Assembly: GCA_949752735.1 (NCBI GenBank)
Contig: OX457051.1
Location: forward strand, 64,501-128,500
Length of the DNA stretch: 64,000 bases
Reading direction: 5' to 3'
DNA from: Lumbricus terrestris
Lineage: Eukaryota > Annelida > Clitellata > Crassiclitellata > Lumbricidae
The position numbers and the translations under genes were made by a program. The stretch's first letter is position 1. Each line of letters starts with the position of its first letter. Positions 11,945 to 23,199 of this stretch are shown here, one piece after another. The notes under the pieces were generated by a model. The model worked only from the letters and a program-made list of their open reading frames with translations. It did no database searches and had not been told where the DNA came from.

Positions 11945-12985
11945 TCAATAATTGTCAATATATTTTCCGTTCCAATCCAATTTGGTCAAATCTTTTGGAA
12001 AATCAACAAAGTTGCCTTTCCAATTATTTAGAAGTTGACAATTCGCTCCTCCTTTTTCTCCACCGTAATGCAATCCCTTTTCTCTCCGATTGACACTTAG
12101 ACACGATTTAAAGTCACCGTTGTAGTTGTTTAGGTTGCTGTACATAGTGAACAGTTTTTCCTGGTAAGCGTAATATACGAACCATACAGACCACATAGAA
12201 TCATCTGTTTTTTGCTGCTTAAAACTCTTATACCAGACAGTTGGCAAAATACCTGGAACGCATGGACAGAATTCGCGATCCTTGCTATGAAGTTGATACC
12301 AATCTTGAAATCTCATCCAAACTGATGGTTTTGGAGAAAATCCCCAAGTTCCAAGACATTTGTACATGAATACCGTGTGGTTCTTTGGACCTTTCAATGG
12401 TGTTGATGAACCATCATGAGAAAGAACAATATCACTTTGCAGGGTAGCTCCGGCAAATATGGTAGATGTCTCGTAGAATCCATGCACTTTCTTAAGCCAC
12501 CGGTAACAGTATTTTGATACATTCATATCGTCTTCCAAAATCAGAACAATTTCCTTCGATTCAAGGCTTCTTGGTCTCCAGGTGTAAATCCACTGACCAT
12601 ATATCCCAACGTGATTACTATGCATATAAACACGAGTTGATCCTTTCTTCCATTGAAACGATTTCGCTGCTTCTACCGTCTTATTATCCACGTGACCTTG
12701 TTTGTCTCTGTCAATCCAGATCTCTAAAGATCCGCTATCTCCATCCAATTCAATCTCGTCAATTGTTTCCAACAATGTTAAGAGAGATTGTGATCTCCTG
12801 AAAGTGATGACAATGATGCGAAAATCTACTTCATCTTTGTACCTGTATGGTTTGCCAAGTACATTTGGGCTCTTTATTAATGTTTTCTGCGATTTTAAGT
12901 AAAAATTGGTCAATTTTACGAAACAGATATACGCGAATGCTAATAAAATGAAAATTCTCAATAGGTTAAATTTGTGTATCTTCAT
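11945..12985 (-). CDS. Type II membrane glycosyltransferase-like protein (GT-A, EDD motif)
   Basis: A complete single-exon frame of 346 aa from a true ATG. Residues 1-10 are basic and cytoplasmic-like, residues 10-24 form a membrane anchor, and the rest would be lumenal, the usual Golgi type II layout. At 55-75 a strand-rich FRIIVITFRRSQSLLTLL start looks like the nucleotide-sugar binding beginning of GT-A enzymes. IVLILEDDMNVS at 147-157 holds an acidic EDD triad of DXD type that would bind metal and sugar nucleotide, followed by YRWLKK. NVSK, NHTV and NKTV are possible N-glycosylation sites. It resembles invertebrate GT2/GT13 (GnT-I-like) proteins; acceptor and sugar are not predictable. 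It sits between two inverted arms of the same satellite. It could also be an uncharacterised GT-A family. Confidence 0.75.
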   Translation of the reverse strand: MKIHKFNLLRIFILLAFAYICFVKLTNFYLKSQKTLIKSPNVLGKPYRYKDEVDFRIIVITFRRSQSLLTLLETIDEIELDGDSGSLEIWIDRDKQGHVDNKTVEAAKSFQWKKGSTRVYMHSNHVGIYGQWIYTWRPRSLESKEIVLILEDDMNVSKYCYRWLKKVHGFYETSTIFAGATLQSDIVLSHDGSSTPLKGPKNHTVFMYKCLGTWGFSPKPSVWMRFQDWYQLHSKDREFCPCVPGILPTVWYKSFKQQKTDDSMWSVWFVYYAYQEKLFTMYSNLNNYNGDFKSCLSVNRREKGLHYGGEKGGANCQLLNNWKGNFVDFPKDLTKLDWNGKYIDNY

Positions 12986-12989
12986 GACT

Positions 12990-13800
12990 TTAGATTCAAT
13001 TCAAAAGATTGACGCCAAAACAGGAAAATACGGCTACAAACGTTTGGAAGCAGCTTTCCTGCAAACTCCAAGCAAGACCCTGCAACTGAAAAGTGATCAC
13101 CTAGATTAGAAAACGATAGGTTGCTTTCATGTCACATAATGTCAACCAACACTGCAAAAATAAAACGGACAACATAAAACGTCACCACTTTTCAAACATT
13201 TCATTATTTACACATGGGCGCAACAAAGTTTACTTTGAACTTTTAGACAGAACGACGACTTATTCGCTGAGTGCGGAATGACAAATCTCGCCGTCTGCGA
13301 TTGTTTGTTTGGACGCTGTGGACCGATCAGCAGAAATCCATCTGATAGGCTAGACAGTAAACTGCCAAATTAGTAAACAGAAATGCACAGGAACTCAAGT
13401 CTTATATCCTGATAAACAGACGGGAATCTCGTTGAGTGTAGAAGTCAATGGAATAATCGTCTTTTGGTTGGTTTTAATGAAAGCATCAGAACCGATTCTG
13501 GCGATTGTTTTTCCTTTTCTTTCAATAATTATAATAAATGTACTCATTCGTATACCATGGTGCCGTTGCAAACAAGATGTTGTTGATCGAAAAGCCGGAC
13601 ATTCATAAACACTTCATTTCTAAATTTATGCCCCACCTCCGTAAAAGTGATTTCGTTGACTTCAACTAAGAAATCTGGCTAGCCGCTCTCGTATGCCAGA
13701 CAGAAAATTCTGTGTTTTTTGCTAATTCAGAAGCGGGCTACTGTCCGGTTCTTCACAGAACAGCATTACAAAGCCAATACCAAAAATCAAACCAATCGCA
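12990..13800. other. Upstream region of the 11945-12985 gene, no gene seen
   Basis: About 0.8 kb of unique-looking sequence between the start codon of the minus-strand gene and the right satellite arm. It would hold the promoter and 5' UTR. No convincing TATA box, CpG island or transposon was found. Confidence 0.45.
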
Positions 13801-13804
13801 TGGC

Positions 13805-14680
13805 CAGCATGTAATGCTTTCGCTCTCCCAACCCATTGCAGCATTAAAAGCTTTCACTCTCCCAACCCAATGCAGCATCTAATGCTTTAACTCTCCCAAC
13901 CTATTGCAGCATGTAATGCTTTCGCTCTCCCAACCCATTGCAGCATGTAATGCTTCCACTGCCCCAACCCAGTGCAGCATGTAATGCTTTCACTCTCCCA
14001 ACCCATTACAGCATGTATTGCTTTCACTCTCCCAACCCATTGCAGCATGTAATGCTTCCACTCTCCCAACCCATTGCAGCATGTAATGCTTTCACTCTCT
14101 CAACCCATTGCATCATGTAACCTCCCAAAGCATTTCAGCATGTAGTGCTTTCACTCTCCCAACCCATTGCAGCATTAAAAGCTTTCACTTTCCCAACCCA
14201 TTGCAGCATGTAATGCTTCCACTCCCCTAACCCATTACAGCATGTAATGCTTTCACTCTCCCAACCCACTGCAGCATGTAGTGCTGCCACTCTCCAACCC
14301 ATTGCAGCATGTAATGTTTCACTCACCCAACCCATTGCAGCATGTAATGATTTCACTCTCCCAACCCATTGCAGCATGTAATGCTTTCACTCTCCCAACC
14401 CAATGCAGCACGTAAAGCTTTCACTCTCCCAACCCATTGCAGCATTAAAAGCTTTCACTCTCCCAACCCAATGCAGCATGTAATGCTTTCACTCTCCCAA
14501 CCCATTGCAGCATGTAATGTTTTCTTTCTCTCAACTCATTGCAGCATGTAATGTTTCCTCTTTCCCAACCCATCGCAGCATGTAAGGCTTCCACTCTCCC
14601 AACCTGTTGCAGAATGTAATGCTTTAACTCTCCCAACCCAATGCAGCACGTAAAGCTTTAACTCTCCCAACACATCCCCA
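13805..14680 (-). repeat. 34-bp satellite, inverted orientation (right arm)
   Basis: About 26 monomers of the same 34-bp satellite as 1-6430, but read as CCCATTGCAGCATGTAATG on the plus strand, so inverted relative to the left arm. Some monomers carry a deletion variant (CATTAAAAGC). The repeating open frames are artefacts of the 34-bp period. Confidence 0.95.
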
Positions 14681-14684
14681 TAAC

Positions 14685-15590
14685 ATTCCATCATGCAATG
14701 CTTCCACATTCCCATCCCATTCCAGCATGTATTGTTTCCACAATCCCCATTTCATTCCAGCATATATTGTTTCCACAATCCACATCCCATTCCAGCATGT
14801 AATTATTCCACAATCCCCATCCCATTCCAGCATGTATTGTTTCCACAATCCCCATCCCATTCCAGCATGTATTGTTTCCACAATCTTCATCCCATTCCAG
14901 CATATAATTATTCCACAATCCCCATCCCATTCCAGCATGTATTGTGTCCACAATCCCCATCTCATTCCAACATGTAATTATTCCACAATCCCCATCCCAT
15001 TCCAGCATGTATTGTTTCCACAATCCTCATCCCATTCCAGCATGTATTGTTTCCACAATCCCCATCCCATTCCAGCATGTATTGTTTCCACAATCTCCAT
15101 CCCATTCCAGCCTGTATTGTTTCCCCAATCCCCATCCCATTCCAGCATATAATTATTCCACAATCCCCATCCCATTCCAGCATGTATTGTTTCCACAATC
15201 CCCATCTCATTCCAACATGTAATTATTCCACAATCCCCATCCCATTCCAGCCAGTATTGTTTCCACAATCCCCATCCCATTCCAGCCTGTATTGTTTCCA
15301 CAATCCCCATCCCATTCCAGCATGTATTGTTTCCACAATCCCCATCCCATTCCAGCATGTATTGTTTCCACAATCCCCATCCCATCCCAGCCTGTATTGT
15401 TTCCACAATCCCCATCCCATTCCAGCATGTATTGTTTCCACAATCCACATCCCATTCCAGCCTGTATTGTTTCCACAATCCCCATCCCATTCCAGCATGT
15501 ATTGTTTCCACAATCCTCATCCCATTCCAGCATGTATTGTTTCCACAATTTTCATCCCATTCCAGCATGTAATGTTTCCACATCTCCGTG
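14685..15590 (-). repeat. 35-bp satellite subfamily
   Basis: About 25 very similar 35-bp units with CCCATCCCATTCCAGCATGT followed by ATTGTTTCCACAATC. The CATTCCAGCATGTA core is shared with the 34-bp satellite, so this is a separately amplified relative. Long open frames in five readings come from the 105-bp frame super-period and are not genes. Confidence 0.95.
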
Positions 15591-16750
15591 CCATTCCGGT
15601 ATGCAATGCATCCACTTCGCGATCCAATTCAAGAATAAATCAACCAATCAGAATTTATACAGTGTCTTTTCAAGGTGGTTACTCAGAGGCACTCCCGCCG
15701 AGATCAATCGGAAGATAATAGTATGCAATGCTTCTACATCCACTTCCTATTCCAGCATGTAATGCTTAAACATCAACATACCATCCCAGCAATACTTGAA
15801 CATCCCCGGCTCATTCCAGCATGTAATGCCTCCACATCCTCATTCCCGTCTAGCATGTAACATTTCCATATCTCCAGCCCATTACAGCTTGTAATTTACA
15901 AACATTCCGACAGCCAATAATATTCCAGCATGCAGGAATGCAATATCCCCATACAATCCAGCATGCAATGCTTTCGCATCAGAACTGCATGCCAGAATAT
16001 AATGATTCCACTTTCCAGACCCATTCTAGCACGTAATGTTTCCACATCCCAATCGCATTCCAGTATGTATTGCTTTCACATCAACAGCCCGTTCCAGTGT
16101 GTATTGCTTCCACATCAGATTCATATTCAAGCTTGTAATGCTTCGACATCTCCATTCCACTTCAGTTTGTAGTGCCTCCATATCACCATCCCTTTCCAAC
16201 ACGTGATGCCTCCACATCCCAAACTATTCCAGCATGCAATTCTTGCATATTACCACCCCATCCTAGCATGTAACGTTTCCACATTCCAAGCCCATTCCCG
16301 CCTGGAATCCTTTCACATCTCAATCCCACATCAGAATGTAATGCTTCCACATGTCCATGAAATTCTATAATACTATTCTTCCACAATCAATACGAATTCT
16401 GACATGAGGTGCTTCCACATACATGATATCAGCTCAATATGTGATGACTAGCATTGCCAAACCCATTCCAGCATGTAATGCTTCCATATCTCCAGCCCCT
16501 TAGAGCTTGTAATTTTCTCACATACCGCCAGCCCATTCCAACCTGCAAGGGTGCCATTATTATCTCTATCCCATTCCAGCACGCAATGCTTTCACATCAC
16601 CTTCAAATTCCAGCATGTAATATTTCCACATCCTATACCTTTCCAGCATGTGTTGCTTCCACATCCTCATCCCATTCCAGCTTTAATGCTTCCACATCCT
16701 CCATCCCATTTCAACATGGAATGCTTCCACATCCACATTACGTTCCAGCG
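15591..16750 (-). repeat. Diverged satellite monomers, right arm
   Basis: About 30 degenerate monomers with core CATTCCAGCATGTAATGCTT and roughly 34-36 bp spacing, mirroring the diverged layer at 6431-7640 but in opposite orientation. It ends less than 200 bp before the start codon of the next gene. A LINE tail interrupts it at about 15630-15715. Confidence 0.85.
15630..15715 (-). mobile_element. LINE 3' end remnant inside satellite
   Basis: TTTATACAGTGTCTTTTCAA then GTTACTCAGAGGCACTCCCG corresponds to the hairpin end of the recurrent LINE family (compare 44365-44410), with a weak AATAAATCAACC-type tail. Satellite continues on both sides. Confidence 0.6.
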
Positions 16751-16940
16751 AAAATGCGTTTGAAGCTGGAAACTTTTACGCTCGAAACTCGTTTTGCCAC
16801 TGTTAGATATCATACGCACATCTATTCGCAGTGTCAGTGCGTGACAAATATTACATCGTTGAATAATGTATAAAGTTGAACAATAATCTTTGAATTCACT
16901 CTTTTACTCGTTTCGTTAATCGAAATAAAACGAACAAAAC

Positions 16941-19238
16941 ATGAGAAAAAGTATAACTTGCGGCGTAATTGCAACTTTAATTTTCATCGTTTTGGGAATT
17001 TTAAATGTGCAGAATTTTCACCACAATTTCATTGAAGCAAATGGTCGTTATTCACTTGAATTCAATTCGAATAGCTTTGGAAGCTTTGAAAGGCAGCATG
17101 AATTCAAACATTTGCTAATAATTTTTACTACTTTCAAAGAAATAAAGACTATACCCCATCATCTGCTGGCAAGGGAAGCTGTTCTAAGAAACTGGCCAAT
17201 GTTTAAGTCATATATAAAGCCAGTTGTCTTTCTCAATTTTACCAATTCAACATTTGCCAGGAGAGCACGCTTAGCAGGATGGGATGTATTACCAATAACA
17301 AGAACAAACTATGCGGGAACGCCTTGTCTGAAAGATATGTACCAAACGGTCTTTGACAAATACGAATCGATGCTTTACGGTTTCTCCAATGGAGACCTTT
17401 TATTTGATGACAGCATCATTAAGACCCTTAAAGGAATTCAGAAGAAAATTATTTCGCTGGAAAACAATGTTATGATGACTGGAAGACGAACTGATGTCCC
17501 AATCGATTTGAATGTTAGCTGGACTGCCGGTGATTTTCAGGATGAACGCCTTCGAAAGCTGGCGAAGGAGAAAGGAAAACTCATACCACCGTATGCGATC
17601 GACTATTTCTTCTTCACAAAAGAAGGTTGGCTCACACTTTGATTTGATCAAAAGTTTCTGTAGCAATCAGCTCCGAGCATTACTGCAACTAAGTAACTCA
17701 TCAAGATCTTAATTTTCCCTCTGGAATGATCTGCTCTCCTCCCTCGCTAGCACGGTTCTTGCGGAGGTCAAACTCTGATCTCCACTGAACATCGCTCTCT
17801 AGACAACCCGTCTGATACGACGCAGCACTCGTCAGTCGTCAACAAGCTGGTGCTCTGTTATTTAGAGTGGAGTCTAAGAAATTTGGAGCCAACGAAATAG
17901 ATGTGAGACTCAATAATATTATAATGTTGAGTAACACCGCATTTTTCGTGGGCAGATTATTTTGCATTGTCAACTTAAAATTAAGGCTGAATTAATGAAC
18001 ATTAGTGCTTTCCTAAAATAGTGGAAGCCAGATTGGCGTAAATCCTTTGGTACAGAGAAGGTGATTTGATAAAACTTTATTATTTGCATGAAGATAAGCT
18101 GGGCCGACTAAGCTTTTCGCCTAAATAGAGTTTGGTTTGTCGGGAAAAATTTCCTTCATAAATGTAAATTGGATTGATAATAGAATACGTGGTTAAATAG
18201 AAGTTGGATAGATGGCAATTGTTACTCCTTGAATAGAATTGATGAAAATTGGTCAAACATCAGAGTATTTATTCGCGTTTGAAAGAAGCGCTTGAGACAA
18301 GATCTGGGTAAAACTTAATTTCCAGCTGCGGAATATATTCAAAAACCTCTGCAGCAGTTTTAAAGATCTGTGAGCAGTCATCGAATAATTGAATTGCATT
18401 TTAAAGTATTAGACCATTTCAAATGCGCTTCTCGCAGCGTGAGCTTTGCAAAAGAGCAAAAGATCAAAAGAGCAAAAGAGCAAAAGAGCACACAAGTGTG
18501 ATTTATGCTCAAGATCTTTTTATGTGGAGGAATTATCTAGATTCTAGATGGACATACAGGCAAAAAGCCTTTCACATGCAATTATTTTGAGAACACATTT
18601 AGTAGTAAATGACTGCGAGGAGGGAAGAGGCTTATTCGCGATGAGAGAAAGATGTATAAAATATCGAGCTAATCAAAGCAGTGGCAGGAAGTTATTGAAG
18701 TTTCAAGACGATGTTGAGACGGTGGAATAAAAATTACATCGCATGGTGCCGTTGTTTATAGATATGTTCGGTGGCATCCACCTTAAGCCGCCGCGTATCA
18801 TGGTCCTTCAATCGCACTGCTCATGCACGTCGTGTCCGCGCTGTAGTCGGAGTACCTCTGAGTAGTATCTGTAGGGGCGCTATAACAGCTGCTCATACAT
18901 GCATACACACTATTTTAGTTGCTTTCTTTACACAAACAGGATGTTCGCTGAATTGGACGAGTCTGGTGGATGTGGTCATCGGTCGAGTTGCCTACGACAG
19001 TTACTTGGTTGCAATGGCAAGGGTGCAAGGAGTCAACGTCATCGACTGCACGAAAACTGTGTTAGCTGCTCACATATCTGAGAGAAAAGTACTTTCTCAT
19101 GGGCGACGAAACCCTGATTCGTTGTACAATGCAAAGCTTATAGGAGGGCGGTTCAGACACACGGAGGGATATCCAACGGCAACGAAACTGATAACGACGA
19201 CAGACTTCGCAGGCGAAGTGTTTATCACAAAAAGATGA
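16941..19238 (+). CDS. Two-exon glycosyltransferase-like protein (NGD motif), 327 aa
   Basis: Exon 1 is 16941-17625 and exon 2 is 18940-19238. The donor is GAAG|GTTGGC, the acceptor is ACAAACAG|GATGTTC after a pyrimidine-rich stretch, phase 1; the join reads FTKEGCSLNW and keeps the frame to a TGA stop, 327 aa. Residues 8-22 form a type II membrane anchor. IIFTTFKEI at 60-68 looks like the first strand of a nucleotide-sugar domain; GFSNGDLLFDDS at 147-158 carries an NGD/DD cluster resembling a DXD metal site. Exon 2 adds VIGRVAYDSYLV and SHGRRNPDSLYN, conserved-looking blocks found at the C-terminus of uncharacterised invertebrate transferases I recall. Without exon 2 the frame would end after five unrelated residues. 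The weak donor context is the main doubt. Substrate unknown. Confidence 0.75.
17985..18260 (+). repeat. Degenerate ~36-bp tandem repeat in intron
   Basis: Four or more imperfect units of the type TAAATAGAAGTTGGATTGAT followed by an A-rich stretch ending CTT. The same motif recurs inside TIR elements at 28255-28500 and 63180-63350. Confidence 0.6.
18450..18491 (+). repeat. Short 8-bp tandem (AAAAGAGC)
   Basis: Five copies of AAAAGAGC, one with GATC. Lies in the intron. Confidence 0.8.
18940..19238 (+). CDS. Exon 2 of the two-exon glycosyltransferase-like gene
   Basis: Last 98 codons plus stop. The intron (17626-18939, 1314 bp) contains degenerate 36-bp repeats at 17985-18260 and an 8-bp tandem at 18450-18491. 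An AATAAA follows the stop by about 150 bp. Confidence 0.7.
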
Positions 19239-19390
19239 AAATGGCGAAACTGATTGAAGAATGGAGGTCGGCTTCAACAGCACATCTGCTGTTCAAATGG
19301 AGAATCAAAGAACGAAATGCGTCGGCTGTGAGCGCGTTTAATTGTTCTACTGATGAATAAGAAAGTACTGCAGCACAAATGTATAGAAGA

Positions 19391-19396
19391 AATAAA
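19391..19396 (+). terminator. Polyadenylation signal AATAAA
   Basis: Consensus hexamer about 150 bp after the stop of the two-exon gene, consistent with a short 3' UTR. Confidence 0.5.
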
Positions 19397-19554
19397 TATC
19401 CAAACTTAGGTTTTCTTCTTATTATTAGCACAAGTATAGTTGTTTGTTTTTGCTCGGAGTAATTTTTAGTTCGTGCACATTTAGAGGTAATTCGTAAGCG
19501 AATCGACTGCAAGGCAATTTGTGAGGCAGTTAGTGGATCACCCACAAATACTGA

Positions 19555-20341
19555 GGCCAAAAAAAATAATGGTGTGTTTCCGGTAACAGAGCTAAAAAAA
19601 ATTGGGTAGGTAGGTCGAAAAATATTTTTATTTTGGTAAAATATTTTTATTCAGTGACTATCCGAAAAATTATACCAACTACTCTTTTTTGCATAAAGGT
19701 ACATGCTGCAACAAAGTACGGGTTCTAAGCAAGTATAAACTGCCTATTTCCCCGACTGTCTGCACCTAAAATTGCTCTAGCAAAACAATTCTATTAATTT
19801 CATTTTGTTGACATTTTTTCTGGTAAGATAAAGTGGGAAGGGAAGGGGAAGATGAGTGCGAACAGAACATCACTGCTAGGGGTCGTTCCAGACTGGCAGA
19901 ACCAGTGACTAGTTACACCTAGATGTTGCTAGGTTTATTTTCCCTAGTCACCATTAGAGGTGGCTCAAGTGAGAATGATAAGGCTAGATGTTTCTCAAGA
20001 CTGGCAACCAGGAAGTAGTTAGGCAGGCGTGAAACTCTAAGGCAATGTCACTGTAAATAAAAAATTCACACAGAATTTTCCGAGTTGCGGCAATAAAAGT
20101 GAGTCGGTCGGGTTACCAGAAACACAACATTTTTTAGCCTAAGATCCAACTCTATACGGAAGGCAATGTCACCGTATTATGTCAATAAAAAAATTTGAAT
20201 AAAAAAAAATTAATACATTTTTAAGAATTTTTTTTTTAATAAAATTTTTTTAAATAAAATTTTTTTACAAAATTATTTGGGTCGCGGCAATAAAAGAGGG
20301 TCGGTCGCGTTACCGGAAACACAACATTATTTTTTTTGGCC
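19555..20341. mobile_element. Non-autonomous TIR element, TGA target duplication (Harbinger-like)
   Basis: The ends are GGCCAAAAAAAATAATG on the left and its inverted copy on the right, continuing as TGTGTTTCCGGTAAC on both. TGA occurs on each outer side (19552-19554 and 20342-20344), a 3-bp duplication as in PIF/Harbinger elements. Internal copies of GGTTACCAGAAACACAACAT and GGCAATAAAAG repeat the terminal motif. No transposase. Length 787 bp. Confidence 0.8.
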
Positions 20342-20344
20342 TGA

Positions 20345-20930
20345 TGAATGGAATAATAATAAATGACCAGGATCAATGAGAGATTGAATGAGTGTTGATC
20401 GATGCAGAAAATCCGAATTTAAGATCGAGTGTTAACGAACACACATTAGGAAATTTTAATACACCCAAAATGATCAGTATCTAAAAAATATGCGATGTGT
20501 GCAGCATAACGTTGGCTCAGAGTCACTGGCTTAACCCATTAGTGCCCAGCGTCGGTTATAAATGACGCTTAGAAAACCCGTTGCCAAAATAAGAGGCAAC
20601 TGTATAATGTGGTCATCACTATTTTTTAAATTAATGGGTCAATAGGCTTTAGATTCCACTATTGTGATTGCCGGATTATGTGAACTGGAAATATTTTATT
20701 GCTTGTGCTAATTTGTCTAATGCAGCATGTCGAAAATCCTCGCTACTAGGCCTACTACTAATTATATTTTTGATTGGTATTGAACCAGGAAAATGTTTTG
20801 AGAAAGTGTCAATGTTGTTTATAGTAGCCATAATTATGGGTCAATATGCTGATAAAATATTATCCCAATTACAGCAAGTTTTCCTAAGGAAATTTTGATT
20901 GCAATGTGAGCGTCCGTTATAACAGCTTTA
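20345..20930. other. No gene recognised
   Basis: AT-rich spacer between the TIR element and the retroelement. It may hold 5' untranslated sequence of the retroelement, but no long terminal repeat was recognised. Confidence 0.4.
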
Positions 20931-21468
20931 GTTAGAACAACTGAAAAAGGATCGTGAAGAAGCAGAACGAAGAAGGATGGAATTAATGACAGACTACGAG
21001 AGAGCAAGGAAAATTGATGAAGAAATACGGAAACAACAGATTGAAGAGAAAAAGGCTCGTGAGGAGGAAAAGGAAAAGATGGGTTTGCTAGAATTAGAAA
21101 GAGCAGAAATTCGACATGAAGAATTGAGAATCGAGAAAGAAAGTTTGGATAAATCCGAAAGAGAAAGAACAAGTACAAATAGAACCAAAAAAACTCGCTC
21201 TTAATGAAGCTCAGCTCCGAGAAATGGCTATTGAAAAGGAGGAACGCAGAAAGCAGCTAGAATTGTTGCAGTAGAAGATAGGACAAGAAGAACTGCGTAG
21301 GGAAGAAGATCAAAATAGATTGAAGAAAAGAGACGAAGACGATAGGAGGTGCTGAGAAGAGTCAGAACAAAATAGGATCCGAGAAAGTGAGACAATGGTG
21401 TCCAAGATAAAGAAGATAGGTGATGCAATGAAACACGTGCTACCTAAGATGCCATAATTTATGATATA

Positions 21469-22038
21469 ATGGAGGTGCCATTATATTTTGAGACAGTTGA
21501 GAATGCATTCAATAGTTTTACGGTGGAAAAGCAGTTTTGGGTCATTTTGCTGTTGCCACTAATGACCCCAAGAGCGAGAACAATGTTAAACCGATTGTCT
21601 TTTGCTGATCTAGACAATTACGATGTAGTGAAAGAACATTTACTGACAGAATTTAAATTGAGAGCGAGAGAATATCCATCACGATTTGTAGATGCGAAGA
21701 AAACGGCAGAAGAGACATACACTATGTTTACAGGAAGATTGAAGAATCTGTTGAACTATTATGTCAGAAGTAGGCGAGTGAGCAAAAACTATGAGAAGTT
21801 GTTTGATCTGTTGGTGGCGGATAAGTTGAAAGAATGTCTACCACCTGGTCCACTACAGTTTGTACTAGCAAAGGATGGTACTGAATGCTTGGAAGCTAGT
21901 AATGTTGCAGATCTCGCAGACATACATGTAAACAATCGAATTGGTGTAATGTTTCAAGAAAAACCAAAACATGAAGCATGGAATAATAGTTCAAAACAAA
22001 ACAGGTGGAATAGTAATAACAAAGAAACAGGAATTTAA
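21469..22038 (+). pseudogene. Gag capsid-region fragment
   Basis: A 189-codon frame with the helical FWVILLLPLMTPRA and LLTEFKLRAREYPSRF blocks and a KLKECLPPG stretch, as in SCAN-like gag capsid domains of Metaviridae retroelements that assemble particles. It is separated by stops from the coiled coil upstream and by a frame change from the zinc knuckle downstream. Confidence 0.7.
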
Positions 22039-22084
22039 GCCAGAAGTAATGAAGTAAGGAAAGAAAGTTTTCCTGGAAGACAGT

Positions 22085-22804
22085 TTGGGCAAGATAGAAA
22101 AGAAGCAACGGGAGACAGACAAAATATACAATCGAACTCCACCGATGGGACGACAAAGAGAATGCAATGCAGCATACATTCCGTACAATTATAGAAGGGA
22201 GAGCACTGAACAGAGAAGTATTGTTAGGAAACGTTGCCATAATTGTCAGTCAGACATACATTTGGTGAAACATTGCCAAGTACCACCAAGAATGACAAAT
22301 CTGAGAAATAGATTTAGTCGAAGTGCAGAGAATCTCAGAGTAAATCAGATTCAAGTAATGAATGCACCTAATCAGCTGGAAGAACAAGACAACCGCGAAA
22401 CGGAAGTGAAGTCAGTCATGAAGTGCACGCCTCAGTTTACTATAAGCTTACAGAGAGAAGTAGCAAAATCTGGTGCCATTACAGAAATTTGTCGAGAAAC
22501 TGAAAGTAAAGATGAGTGTCAACGTGTGAAGAAGACTTTACTACAGCATGTGAATGTAGAGATACGGGGAAAGGATGACAGTTGTCATCCCGTGCAAGTC
22601 AAAGCGTTGATTGACTCTGGTACTGATATTCCAGTAATCAACGAGGAATTACTGAAAGAAGCAACAGTAGTAGAAATTGGTTGGGTGCATTTTCAATGTG
22701 TGGCTGGAGAGCCCATTCCAGCAAAGTTGGTGAATCTAGTATTGCGGATGATTTGCTATAACGTAGGAGGAGATTTAAATGACAGATCATTTAGGTTAGG
22801 ATAA
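22085..22804 (+). pseudogene. Zinc knuckle plus aspartic protease fragment
   Basis: About 239 codons. CHNCQSDIHLVKHC fits the CX2CX4HX4C nucleocapsid knuckle that binds RNA. Then VKALIDSGTDIPVI contains the D-S-G active-site triad of retropepsins. The frame ends before the protease flap and C-terminal G-R/D block expected downstream are evident, so the enzyme is probably incomplete. Confidence 0.75.
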
Positions 22805-22882
22805 TAGGCAGCGCTGAACGCTTAGTGAAAACTGAAGAGACTAGAAGATTTAGCCTGCGCGTGAGGGAATAAGATCATTGTA

Positions 22883-23063
22883 TAATGTATGTTTGTAGGT
22901 ATGCACGTATGTAGGTTTGCATGTATGTATGTATGTATGTATGTATGTATGTATGTATGTATGTATGTATGTAGGTATGTATGTATGTATGTATGTATGT
23001 ATGTAGGTATGTATGTATGTATGTAGGTATGTATGTATGTATGTATGTATGTATGTATGTATG

Positions 23064-23094
<31 letters not shown>

Positions 23095-23195
23095 TACTAT
23101 GTATGTATGTATGTATGTATGTATGTATGTATGTATGTATGTGTGTATGTATGTATGTATGTGTGTGTGTGTGTGCGTGTATCCATGTATGGAGT
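22883..23195 (+). repeat. (ATGT)n microsatellite
   Basis: About 310 bp of ATGT with AGGT and GTGT interruptions. It truncates the retroelement on its left. MYVC-repeat frames are artefacts. Confidence 0.95.
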
Positions 23196-23199
23196 TAGT

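Larger units (their letters stand above)
20935..22805 (+). mobile_element. Ty3/gypsy-like retroelement fragment: gag and protease only
   Basis: In order: a charged coiled-coil gag N-terminus (20977-21204, then stops and a frame change), a gag core at 21469-22038, a CCHC zinc knuckle at about 22231-22272, and an aspartic protease start with the LIDSGTD catalytic motif at about 22606. No reverse transcriptase, RNase H or integrase follows; the element breaks off just before the (ATGT)n array. No LTR was recognised. Multiple stops make it an inactive relic. Confidence 0.8.

Noticed and set aside
14685..15720. Frames up to 223 codons with repeated SSMYCFHNPHPIPA
   Set aside because: 35-bp satellite read in shifting frames; open on both strands, with no gene context.
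18771..18939. Coding use of the part of the 18771-19238 frame before the splice acceptor
   Set aside because: It starts at GTG, has no family resemblance, and the match to the transferase family begins exactly after ACAAACAG at 18939.
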